From contig CAVTAL010000014.1 in NCBI GenBank assembly GCA_963732635.1, positions 248,001-312,000 on the forward strand: a stretch of DNA of 64,000 nucleotides, read 5' to 3'. The translations under genes were made by a program, and so were the position numbers. Shown piece by piece: positions 1 through 10,369 of this stretch. The stretch is from JAKFWF01 sp963732635. Lineage in GTDB: Bacteria; Pseudomonadota; Alphaproteobacteria; Rhizobiales; Hyphomicrobiaceae. Under the pieces are notes generated by a model. That model was not told the origin of the DNA. It saw nothing but the letters and a program-made list of their open reading frames with translations, and ran no database searches. The first letter of the stretch is position 1. Each line of letters begins with the position of its first letter.

Positions 1-504
1 TCGATCGTCGTCGCGCTGAAGGTCAATTCGCCTTACTGGGACCGTGCGACGGCACCCTCCGGTATCGGGGCCATCGCCGATGCGTCGCGCCGCAATGCCC
101 GGCTGATCGCCTGGACATGGGCTGCCGGCGCGGTATCGATGCTCGCCGTCTACCGGTTTTCGGGACTGAGGTGGCAGCACGGCTGGCAATACGGCTCGGG
201 CATGGTGCTGATCGCGTCGCTGGTATTCATCTATGCGCTCAGCATCGAGTCGCCCTCCAGCCCATTGCGGCGGCCGCGCCTGCTCAATGCCGTGGCGTTG
301 ATGGCGGCAGCGCAAGGCATCGCCGGCACCGCCGGTATCATGATGCTGGTGATTTCAGGCAAGCTCGGCAGCATGAAGGGCGACTGGGCCGCCAATATCA
401 TCTTCGTGGCCGGCGGCTTTGCGATCATGGTGTTGTCTGCGATCGCGGTCCGCACCCACGCCCGCCTCAGTCTCTGTGATAGGGATGGCCGGCAAGTATC
501 GTAG
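1..504 (+). CDS. Putative integral membrane protein, 5' end missing
   Basis: The frame is open from base 1, so the start lies outside the window; 167 residues are visible. I do not recognise the family. The visible part has about four hydrophobic segments (roughly residues 35-53, 66-83, 96-120 and 130-150 of the fragment), which indicates a small inner-membrane protein or the C-terminal part of a larger one. The end is polar (after about residue 152). It converges on rlmH and the two coding regions overlap by 38 bases at their 3' ends. No function is proposed. Confidence 0.55.
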   Translation, partial: SIVVALKVNSPYWDRATAPSGIGAIADASRRNARLIAWTWAAGAVSMLAVYRFSGLRWQHGWQYGSGMVLIASLVFIYALSIESPSSPLRRPRLLNAVALMAAAQGIAGTAGIMMLVISGKLGSMKGDWAANIIFVAGGFAIMVLSAIAVRTHARLSLCDRDGRQVS

Positions 505-949
505 TGGCCCGGTACAGTTGTTCGGCGAGCACGATGCGCGCGAGGCCATGCGGCAAGGTCATCGACCCGAGCGACAGTTTGACCGCAGCCTTGGCGATCA
601 CAGCCTCGCCATGGCCATCGGCGCCACCGATCAGCAGCGCCAGGCCTTGCGTGCCGCCGTCGCGATGTTTGGCGATCAACGTCGCGAAGGCGCGGCTCGT
701 CATCGTCCGGCCGGTTTCGTCGAGCGCGATCAGCACATCGCAGTTAGCAGTGAGTTTCAACAGTCGGGCAGCTTCGTCGGCCTGCCGCAGCGCCGCGGTT
801 TCGGCGCGGCCCTCGGGCGTCTCCAGCACCTCGACTGGCGCCAGCCCCAGACCGCGGCCGGTCTGGGCAAGCCGCTTCATGTAGCGGTCGAGCAACTCCC
901 GCTCGGGGCCGTCTTTGAGCCGCCCGACTGCTGCGATAACGAGCTTCAT
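467..949 (-). CDS. rlmH: 23S rRNA (pseudouridine1915-N3)-methyltransferase RlmH
   Basis: RlmH is a SPOUT-class methyltransferase that methylates N3 of pseudouridine 1915 in helix 69 of 23S rRNA on the assembled ribosome, using S-adenosylmethionine. The 160-residue product has the usual family length (about 155). The SAM-binding knot is visible: the glycine-rich LIGGADGHG segment (about residue 107) and the C-terminal block LSLGSMTLPHGLARIVLAEQ, ending in LYRA and a short tail. The ATG at 949 begins MKLVIAAVGR, the expected family start. It lies 10 bases after the rsfS stop, so rsfS and rlmH are probably cotranscribed, as is common in bacteria. Confidence 0.95.
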   Translation of the reverse strand: MKLVIAAVGRLKDGPERELLDRYMKRLAQTGRGLGLAPVEVLETPEGRAETAALRQADEAARLLKLTANCDVLIALDETGRTMTSRAFATLIAKHRDGGTQGLALLIGGADGHGEAVIAKAAVKLSLGSMTLPHGLARIVLAEQLYRATTILAGHPYHRD

Positions 950-959
950 GACGGGCCGA

Positions 960-1370
960 CTAGTGTGCCGACTGCTCCGCCGGACGATCGCCCGACCACA
1001 TCTTCTCGAGGTTGTAGAAGTCGCGCACTTCCGGCCGGAACAAATGGATGATGATGTCGCCGGTGTCGATCAGCACCCAGTCGCAGGTCTGCATGCCTTC
1101 GACGCGCACCTTGCTGCAGCCGGCCTCCTTGAGATGGCGCTGGAGCTGGTCGGCGATGGCGCCGACGTGGCGATCGGTGCGGCCGGATGCGATCATCATG
1201 CTGTCGGCAATGGAGGATTTACCGGCGAGGTCGATCGACACGATATTCTCGGCCTTGGCTTCGTCGAGCCAGAAAGTGATCTGGTCGACGAGGGTGGACG
1301 AGCTGGTCTCCTTGGAGACACGCTCGCTGGGTGCAGCGCCAGTACGGGCACTCTCTTGCGCGGTTCTCAT
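960..1370 (-). CDS. rsfS: Ribosomal silencing factor RsfS (YbeB/Iojap)
   Basis: RsfS binds ribosomal protein L14 and blocks joining of the 30S and 50S subunits when nutrients are scarce. The core is clear: VDQITFWLDEAKAENIVSID, then GKSSIADSMMIASGRTDRH, and the C-terminal WVLIDTGDIIIHLFRPEVR with FYNLEKMW, typical of the Iojap fold. I chose the ATG at 1370 because a purine-rich AAGGAAG lies 10-16 bases upstream; an in-frame GTG at 1400 would add ten residues. It lies between nadD and rlmH on the same strand, a conserved neighbourhood. Confidence 0.92.
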   Translation of the reverse strand: MRTAQESARTGAAPSERVSKETSSSTLVDQITFWLDEAKAENIVSIDLAGKSSIADSMMIASGRTDRHVGAIADQLQRHLKEAGCSKVRVEGMQTCDWVLIDTGDIIIHLFRPEVRDFYNLEKMWSGDRPAEQSAH

Positions 1371-1610
1371 CTGTTGGCGAACTTCCTTCTTTTGTTGCAC
1401 AATGCTGCCTGGAGCCGATCTCCACCCCGCAGCCGGGGTCTCTTATGCCGTCTACATAAGCAGCGAGACACAAATTGTACACTGGCACGGCGCCAAGCAC
1501 CGCTAAGGCTAGATTAGACTGCTTCGGCATCGAGGCTTCAATTCGTGCGTCATCGACTGCAGAGAAGCGGATGGTTAATCGGCCACACGCGCCATCGCCG
1601 GCAGTGTCCT

Positions 1611-2184
1611 CTAAGCCGCATTTCTGGCGCAGCGCGGTCGACGACAATGGCGACAGCGGTCCGCTGAGCAAAGTCCAGGCTGGCGCCTCTCGCATCGGCA
1701 GTAGCGCCGCTTGCGCCTCTGGCATGCGGGCGCGCGCCATGTACCTGGCGGCCGGCGAGGCGAGTGCCTTGAGCCGCCAGTCGGGCCGGTCGATCACGGC
1801 GATCGGCACCTGCGCCGCGATGTTGCGCCAACGCTGCCAGCGATGGAACGTAGCGAGGTTGTCGGCGCCCATGATCCAGACGAAGCGGGTTTCGGGGTAG
1901 CGGCGGCTCAGGAATTCCAGCGTCGCGGCGGTATAGGGGGTGCCGAGTTCCGTCTCGAAGCCAGTGATCTCGACCTTCGGCGATGACATCAGCTGTCGGC
2001 AAGCGGCCATGCGAACTTCGAGCGCTGGCAACTGGCCGTTCGATTTCAATGGGTTGCCCGGTGTGACCAGCCACCACAGCCGGTCGAGTTGCAGCCGCGC
2101 CAGTGCGATGTGGCTGATCTGCGCGTGACCCGCATGCGGCGGATTGAAACTGCCGCCCAGAAGGCCGATGCGCTGGCCCGGCAT
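1611..2184 (-). CDS. nadD: Nicotinate-nucleotide adenylyltransferase NadD (one +1 indel near the 3' end)
   Basis: NadD transfers AMP from ATP to nicotinate mononucleotide in NAD synthesis. The nucleotidyltransferase signature GGSFNPPHAGH lies near the N-terminus, followed by the conserved WIMGADNLATFHRW block and the C-terminal SSTALR motif. The ATG at 2184 (MPGQRIGLLGG) is the family-like start. As read, the frame runs on past SSTALR to position 1219 and overlaps rsfS with unrelated residues. Removing one base near 1627 gives a stop at 1611-1613 and a normal 190-residue protein, so I treat this as an insertion error. It is upstream of rsfS and rlmH. Confidence 0.88.
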
Positions 2185-2313
2185 GGCCAGCGGTGTCTTC
2201 GCGCTCACCCATCCAAGGTGGCCGGCAAGGTGGCCAGGGCGCGAACGTGGCGGCATCGACTGATCGCACTCCGGCGGACGGTTCGGTCAACCAGAATGGA
2301 TCACCGCAGCCCG

Positions 2314-5159
<2,846 letters not shown>

Positions 5160-5536
5160 GCTGACAGTCCTCGATCTTCAAAGGTTCCGCGGCCGATGCC
5201 GCGCCGGCCACGTGGAGCCAGTCATTTGCGGAAGGTGATGTAGACGCTCGTTCCAATACATCAATGGGTCGGCCATGCCCGGGCGTGCGACTGGCAACAG
5301 CCGCCCAAGGCAGACCCCACGGCAATTGCCAGCGTCCGGAGGCCCGGCCGCTTCGTTTCGGTGAAATAAGGACTGCCCCCGCGTATTGTCAATAAATCAC
5401 GGAAGATTGAGGGGACAATCGTGCGGCGTCACAGTCCCGCCATCTGTCCGTTTGTTAACTTGGCAAGCCCTGCCGGTGCGGTTTAAGTGCGCGCAAGCCT
5501 GTCCTTTTCATCGCCGACCTTCGAGGAACCCGCCCA
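5160..5536. promoter_or_regulatory. Divergent intergenic region between secA and the PPIase gene
   Basis: These 377 bases must hold the promoters of both divergent genes. A Shine-Dalgarno-like GAGGA at 5523-5527 sits about 9 bases before the GTG start of the PPIase gene. The stretch around 5380-5410 is locally AT-rich. I see no convincing sigma-70 pair, riboswitch or terminator. Confidence 0.4.
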
Positions 5537-6445
5537 GTGACGACCAACGACCGCCGCAAACCGATTCTCGCCGCCATCGCCGGAACCCTGGCACTCGCAT
5601 TCCTGGCGGCCACCCCCGCGGCCATGGCCCAGGACAAGGTTGTCGCCAAGGTCAACGGCAAGAACCTGACCGAAAGCGACCTCAAGTATGCCGAAGCGGA
5701 AATCGGCGCCGACATCGGCAATCTGCCCGAAACCACGCGCCGCCGGGTGCTGATCGAGTACCTGATCGAGAACCAGCTGTTTGCCGACGCCGCCGAGACC
5801 CAGAAGCTCGCCACCGGCGCGGCCTTCGACGAGCGCCTGCAGTATTGGCGCCGCCGGGCACTGCGCGAGACCTTTTTCGACGCCAGCGTCAAAGCATCGA
5901 TCTCCGACGACGAGGCGAAGAAGCTCTACGACGCGCAAGTCGCGCAAATGACCCAGACCAAGCCGGAAGAAGAGGTCAAGGCGAGCCACATCCTGGTCAA
6001 GGAAGAGGACAAGGCCAAGGAAATCGCCGCCAAACTCGCATCGGCCGACGACAAGGCATTCGCCGAAGCCGCCAAGGCGAACTCGCTCGACCCCGGCAGC
6101 AAGGAAGACGGCGGCAGCCTCGGCTACTTCGGTCGCGGCCAGATGGTGCCGCAATTCGAGGAAGCCGCCTTCAAGTTGAAGAAGGGCGAGATCTCGGCCC
6201 CGATCCAGACCCAGTTCGGCTGGCACATCATCAAGGTCGAGGATCGCCGCGAAAAGCCGGCGCCCAAGGTGCCCGAGTTCGCCGCCGTCAAGGATCGGAT
6301 CGTCGCCTCGCTGATGCACAAGAAGGCGCAGGAGACGCTGGAGGGCCTGCGCGCCAAGGCGCAGCTCGAATACGTCGACCCGGAAGTGAAGAAGCAGGTC
6401 GAGGCCGAGAAGGCTGCACCGGCCGCGCCGGCACCGAAACAGTAA
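5537..6445 (+). CDS. Periplasmic parvulin-type peptidyl-prolyl cis-trans isomerase
   Basis: This is a foldase that isomerises proline peptide bonds in exported proteins. The 302-residue product begins with a typical signal peptide (residues 1-31, cleavage likely after PAAMA). A SurA/PrsA-like helical N-terminal part follows, then a parvulin domain at about residues 147-235, with VKASHILVKEEDKAKEI, the GSLGYFGRGQMVPQFEEA block and FGWHIIKVEDRR. The tail is rich in Lys, Ala and Pro. The start is GTG, supported by GAGGA upstream. Its position divergent from secA fits a role in handling Sec substrates. It resembles the rhizobial PPIases usually found next to secA. Confidence 0.9.
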   Translation: MTTNDRRKPILAAIAGTLALAFLAATPAAMAQDKVVAKVNGKNLTESDLKYAEAEIGADIGNLPETTRRRVLIEYLIENQLFADAAETQKLATGAAFDERLQYWRRRALRETFFDASVKASISDDEAKKLYDAQVAQMTQTKPEEEVKASHILVKEEDKAKEIAAKLASADDKAFAEAAKANSLDPGSKEDGGSLGYFGRGQMVPQFEEAAFKLKKGEISAPIQTQFGWHIIKVEDRREKPAPKVPEFAAVKDRIVASLMHKKAQETLEGLRAKAQLEYVDPEVKKQVEAEKAAPAAPAPKQ

Positions 6446-7147
6446 GCGGAACGCGGCTTCAGGGCTTCTTGCAAAACTCCTGAAAATGCATTGCGAGGAA
6501 GGATGCCGCTCGCGATGCGAAGCTGGATAAACCTTCCAACGACCTGCCAATGCCAGCAACAAGCGGGCGGCCGTAGGTTGGGTCAAGCCCCCTTGCGCGA
6601 CCCAACAGATCAAAGTGCGAAGCACGAAACATTTCGTGCGCTACGCGCTCATTTTCCTGTTGGGTCTCGCCGCGCATTGCGCTCGGCTGACCCAACCTAC
6701 GAGCGCGCTAGGCGCGAAGGACAACGGTTCGTCGCGCTGACATTGACCGGCGACGGTGACTTTGCCAAGCATGCCAGCCATCTTCGCGATTGGACTGGTT
6801 TTGCAACAAGCCCTTAAATCAGTGCAGGTTCAAAAGGCGCGCGGCACCCCGTGCGCCGTTGTTGTTTCGGCAATTTTGAATTGCGCGGGCCGCAGGCAAT
6901 TCCGCGCGCTGCGGCAGGCCTGCTGCGTCCGCGGATCACAATTGCGATTGAACGCGAGTTATCCCCAAGTTCACACTTGCATTGGTTTCAGCTGGCGCTA
7001 AGGATCGCGCTCGTTAGAGGCCAGAGGGGCTTCGTTTTGCACTGATCAAAGCCGCACATCCGAAAGCCATCGGATGCGGCCCGTCGTTGACGCAACATGT
7101 GACCGGCCGAGCAATCGCGGTACTCAACGGGAGGACGTTCGTCCATC
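6446..7147. other. Non-coding region upstream of the methyltransferase/ATP-grasp gene
   Basis: About 700 bases without a convincing gene. The left part contains the palindromic repeat annotated separately at 6573-6700. The right part contains a hairpin at 7051-7080 (GCCGCA...TCCG against CGGATGCGGC, with a two-base bulge), which could be a terminator-like or leader structure. A GGGAGG at 7130-7135 lies 12 bases before the ATG at 7148. Small open frames here lack recognisable content. Confidence 0.5.
6573..6700. repeat. REP-like nested palindromic repeat
   Basis: A perfect 13-base inverted repeat brackets the element: GTAGGTTGGGTCA at 6573-6585 and its reverse complement at 6688-6700. Inside it, ACCCAACA (6600-6607) pairs with TGTTGGGT (6658-6665), so the structure looks like two back-to-back hairpin units. 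A further small hairpin (GCACGAAA/TTTCGTGC) lies in the centre. Repeats with a GTAGGTTGGGT core are common intergenic elements in proteobacteria. It lies 128 bases after the PPIase stop. Confidence 0.75.
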
Positions 7148-9133
7148 ATGGCACCAGCTTCCAAGGTGAAGCGACCCAAGCGCCAGCCGGTGCGTTCCTG
7201 TCTCGGTCCCGTCGGTGACCTGGAGGCCCATCTGCCCGCCGAATGGTGGCGCAAACTCTTCAATGCGTTGTACGTCAAGACCGACGGCGACGTTGTCGAG
7301 AACATCGAAAACACCCGCCGCGAAGTCGACTTCATCATGTCGGCCGCCGCCATCCAGCCGCACAGCACGATCCTCGACCTGTGCTGCGGCCAGGGCCGCC
7401 ATTGCCTCGAACTCGCCCGCCGCGGCTTCAAAAATGTGCAGGGTGTCGACCGCTCGCGCTATCTGATCCGCCTCGCCAAGAAGCGGGCCCAGACCGAGGG
7501 CCTGGCGGTATCGTTCAAGGAAGGCGACGCACGCAACCCGCGCCTGCCCGAGAACACCTTCGACTGCGTCGCCATCATGGGCAACTCGTTCGGCTACTTC
7601 TCGAACAAGAAGGACGACGAGAAGGTGCTGACCATGGTCGGCAAGATGCTGCGCCCATCGGGCCAGATCGTGCTCGACATCACCGACGGCGCCTACATGG
7701 CCGAGAACTTCGACCGCCGCTCCTGGGAATGGATCGACGAGCACCACTTCGTCTGCCGCGAGCGCTCGATCAGCAAGGAAGGCGACCGGCTGATCAGCCG
7801 CGAAGTCATCGTGCATGACGAGAGCGGCGTTATCGCCGACCAGTTCTACGCCGAGCGGCTCTACACCAAGGACGGCATCTCCAAGCTGCTGGAGAAGTGC
7901 GGCTTCCGCAACGTGCGGCACCACGGCATCGCCGAGGCGCAGTCCGACCGCGACCAGGACCTCGGCATGATGGCGCGCCGCATCCTGCTCACCGCCGACG
8001 CGCCGCAACTGCCGGCCCGCAAGGCCAAGACCCGCATGCAGCAGATCGACGTCACCGTGCTGCTCGGCGATCCGCGCCTGCCCGATCAGGTCAAGCGCGG
8101 CGGCACCTTCAATCCGGAGGATCTCGACACCGTCCGCAAGCTGCAGGACGCGCTGTCGGAGCTGCCGCAGTACAAGTTCCGCTTCCTCGACAACCACGCC
8201 ACGCTGGAGCGTGACCTGGGCGCCCTGCGTACCGATCTCGTCATGAACCTGTGCGACGAGGGCTGGAACAACGATCCGTTCAAGGAACTGCATGTCCCGG
8301 CCCTGCTCGACGTGCTGGGCCTGCCCTACACTGGCGCCGCCGCCCCGGCGCTGGCCGCCTGCTACGACAAGGGCCTCGTCCGTGCGGTGGCGGCCTCGCT
8401 CGACGTGCCGGTGCCGCTCGAAACCTACGTCCGCCCCGGCGACCAGGGCGCGACCCTGCCATCGGTGTTCCCGGCGATCCTGAAGCCCAACTACGGCGAC
8501 AGCTCGCAGGGCATCACCAAGGACGCGGTGGTGCGCAACCAGAGCGCGCTGCTCGACTATCTGGAACGGCTGCGCACCGAATTCCCGCGCCGTCCGGTGC
8601 TGGTGCAGGAATACCTGCCGGGCGCCGAATATTCGGTGAGCCTCGTCGGCAATCCGGACCAGGGCCTGCGGGCGCTGCCGATCCTCGAGGTCGACTTCTC
8701 GCGGCTCGATCCGAGCCTGCCGAAAATCCTCGGCTACGAATCGAAGTGGGAGCCGGAGAGCCCCTACTGGACCCAGATCAAGTATCACGAGGCGCAGCTG
8801 CCCGATCACATCCAGTCGCAGATGATCGAGCATTCGGCGCGGCTGTTCGAGCGGCTCGGCTGCCGCGAGTACGCCCGCTTCGATTTCCGCGCCGACGCCA
8901 AGGGCGAGGTCAAGCTGCTGGAAGTGAACCCGAACCCCGGCTGGTGCTGGGACGGCAAGCTCAACATCATGGCGGGCTTCGCCGGCATTCGCTATTCGGA
9001 GCTGCTGGGCCAGATCCTGGCCGCCGCCGAAGAGCGCTGCGGCATCGTCGCCAGGCCGGCCATCGCGGTGGCAAGCACTGCCAACGGCCACGGCAACGGC
9101 CACGCCACGAACCAATCGGTCGCGGCGGAGTAA
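7148..9133 (+). CDS. Fusion of a SAM-dependent methyltransferase and a D-Ala-D-Ala ligase-like ATP-grasp enzyme
   Basis: The 661-residue product has two enzyme halves. Residues about 60-290 form a class I methyltransferase: SAM motif I ILDLCCGQGRHCLELARRG, then VQGVDRSRYLIRLAKK and FDCVAIMGNSFGYF. Residues about 300-640 form an ATP-grasp ligase of the Ddl type: YTGAAAPALAACYDKG, the ATP-binding PAILKPNYGDSSQGI, VQEYLPGAEYSVSL and the metal-binding FDFRADAKGEVKLLEVNPNP. The tail is Gly/His/Asn-rich and probably disordered. There is no signal peptide. It stands alone, with about 700 non-coding bases upstream and a hairpin downstream. The chemistry is inferred: methylation plus ATP-dependent amide ligation of an unknown substrate. 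It is not the housekeeping Ddl by architecture. Confidence 0.85.
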   Translation: MAPASKVKRPKRQPVRSCLGPVGDLEAHLPAEWWRKLFNALYVKTDGDVVENIENTRREVDFIMSAAAIQPHSTILDLCCGQGRHCLELARRGFKNVQGVDRSRYLIRLAKKRAQTEGLAVSFKEGDARNPRLPENTFDCVAIMGNSFGYFSNKKDDEKVLTMVGKMLRPSGQIVLDITDGAYMAENFDRRSWEWIDEHHFVCRERSISKEGDRLISREVIVHDESGVIADQFYAERLYTKDGISKLLEKCGFRNVRHHGIAEAQSDRDQDLGMMARRILLTADAPQLPARKAKTRMQQIDVTVLLGDPRLPDQVKRGGTFNPEDLDTVRKLQDALSELPQYKFRFLDNHATLERDLGALRTDLVMNLCDEGWNNDPFKELHVPALLDVLGLPYTGAAAPALAACYDKGLVRAVAASLDVPVPLETYVRPGDQGATLPSVFPAILKPNYGDSSQGITKDAVVRNQSALLDYLERLRTEFPRRPVLVQEYLPGAEYSVSLVGNPDQGLRALPILEVDFSRLDPSLPKILGYESKWEPESPYWTQIKYHEAQLPDHIQSQMIEHSARLFERLGCREYARFDFRADAKGEVKLLEVNPNPGWCWDGKLNIMAGFAGIRYSELLGQILAAAEERCGIVARPAIAVASTANGHGNGHATNQSVAAE

Positions 9134-9158
9134 CGGGTGGCAGCAGCCGGAGAACCTT

Positions 9159-9188
9159 CAGGGCGCGGCCGGTAACGGCTGCGCCCTG
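9159..9188 (+). terminator. GC-rich hairpin after the fusion gene
   Basis: A 12-base stem, CAGGGCGCGGCC (9159-9170) with GGCTGCGCCCTG (9177-9188) and one G-T pair, encloses a six-base loop. It begins 26 bases after the stop codon. The next T-run comes about 13 bases later, so it is an imperfect intrinsic terminator; it may instead protect the 3' end. Confidence 0.45.
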
Positions 9189-9375
9189 TGCATGTTGAAG
9201 CTTTTCCGCCTGCGTTTGCAGCCTGAGCGGCCCCTCGCCACCGCCGTCATACCGGTACTTGTCACCGGGACTCGTCGTGCACCAATTCGCCCCCCCCCGG
9301 TGGCTCCGGTATTGACAGACTTCGTTCCCGTGCAAGACCTCTGGATCTGCCGGCACGATCTGCTATCCTCCACGC

Positions 9376-9651
9376 ATGGCGCAACCGCTGTCCCGCATCT
9401 CGATCAACCCCAACGTCTGCTTCGGCAAGCCGTGCATCAAGGGTACGCGGATCTGGGCCTCGCTGATCCTCGATCTGCTGGCTGGCGGCGAGACCGAGGC
9501 CGAGATCGTGGCTGATTACCCTCAACTTCAGGTGGCCGACATCCGCGCGGCCGCCGCGATGGGCTCCGCGCTGGCGGCGCTCGATCGCATTATCCTGGAC
9601 GGCCCTCGTCCGCCGATTGATCACGGAATTCGACCCCGAGAGGTCAGTTGA
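9376..9651 (+). CDS. DUF433 family antitoxin-like protein
   Basis: The 91-residue product carries the DUF433 core: ISINPNVCFGKPCIKGTRIW followed by LILDLLAGGETEAEIVADYP and VADIRAAAAMGSALAA. This winged-helix family is usually the antitoxin half of a pair, with a DUF5615 PIN-like nuclease immediately downstream. Here no such toxin follows: one base after the stop an FkbM methyltransferase begins. The C-terminus (PRPPIDHGIRPREVS) is unusual for the family and may have been altered by loss of the partner. It may be an orphan regulator or a remnant. Confidence 0.75.
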   Translation: MAQPLSRISINPNVCFGKPCIKGTRIWASLILDLLAGGETEAEIVADYPQLQVADIRAAAAMGSALAALDRIILDGPRPPIDHGIRPREVS

Positions 9652-9652
9652 A

Positions 9653-10363
9653 ATGGATGCGATGACAAATCCTGTCACGCTGTGGGCCCGCGATGTAGCG
9701 CGCCGGCTGAGGCTGACAAAGGTCTTCGGCTCGCTGATGTCAAGCAACAGCTACGAAGACAAGTTTCTTAGCGGGCTGCAGAGTGAGATCAAGCCAGGAA
9801 ATGTGGTCTGGGATGTCGGCGCCAACGTCGGCTATTACACGTCGAAGTACTCCGGGATGGTCGGCGCAAATGGCACTGTCATCGCATTCGAGCCCAGTCC
9901 GAACAATCTCGCACGGCTCCGGACCGCGACCGTTGGCCTGGAGAATGTCCGAATTATCGACAAGGCGCTGGGACAAGTCGTCGGCTTTGTAAATTTCACG
10001 CAAGGGCTTGATATGCTGGGCGCTACCAGCCGGGTGGTTGCCAATGGCGATGGCGGGGGCGGCGAAAGTAGATCTGTTCGAGTTCCAATTTCCACCGCAG
10101 ACGCGATCATCGCCCACAACGAGGCGGCAATTCCCGACGTCATGAAAATCGATACAGAGGGGTTCGAACTTGATGTGCTGTTAGGCATGCCAAGACTGCT
10201 CGCCACGCCGAAACTGCGCGCGTTGTTCGTCGAGGTTCATTTCCAACTGCTGAAGCAGCGGAACATGGGCGGCGCACCGGCACAAATCGTCCAACTGCTC
10301 AAGACGGCTGGATTTGAGACGAAATGGCTGGACAGCTCGCATCTCGCTGCAACGCGCCGCTAA
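9653..10363 (+). CDS. FkbM family methyltransferase
   Basis: FkbM-type enzymes O-methylate sugars or polyketide-like substrates using SAM. The SAM motif is VVWDVGANVGYYT, followed by VIAFEPSPNNLARL and the C-terminal family block DVMKIDTEGFELDVLLGM with LFVEVHFQLL. The product has 236 residues from the ATG at 9653; GAGAGG about 10 bases upstream favours this start over an upstream ATG at 9617. It begins one base after the DUF433 stop and converges on the GMC oxidoreductase gene, 6 bases away. The composition is less GC-rich than the neighbouring housekeeping genes. Nearby oxidoreductases suggest polysaccharide or glycoside modification, but this is inferred. Confidence 0.85.
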   Translation: MDAMTNPVTLWARDVARRLRLTKVFGSLMSSNSYEDKFLSGLQSEIKPGNVVWDVGANVGYYTSKYSGMVGANGTVIAFEPSPNNLARLRTATVGLENVRIIDKALGQVVGFVNFTQGLDMLGATSRVVANGDGGGGESRSVRVPISTADAIIAHNEAAIPDVMKIDTEGFELDVLLGMPRLLATPKLRALFVEVHFQLLKQRNMGGAPAQIVQLLKTAGFETKWLDSSHLAATRR

Positions 10364-10369
10364 TCGAAT

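Noticed and set aside
1219..1610. A long C-terminal extension of NadD overlapping rsfS
   Set aside because: The extension is out of frame with rsfS, has no NadD-like content, and vanishes when one extra base near 1627 is removed.
7124..9115. A 663-residue open frame on the minus strand across the methyltransferase/ATP-grasp gene
   Set aside because: It is the antisense shadow of a high-GC gene; its sequence is a low-complexity mix of Ala, Val, Arg and Asp without motifs, while the plus strand has clear enzyme motifs.
9376..10363. A complete toxin-antitoxin module
   Set aside because: The DUF433 gene is present but no PIN-like or other toxin follows; the next gene is a methyltransferase.
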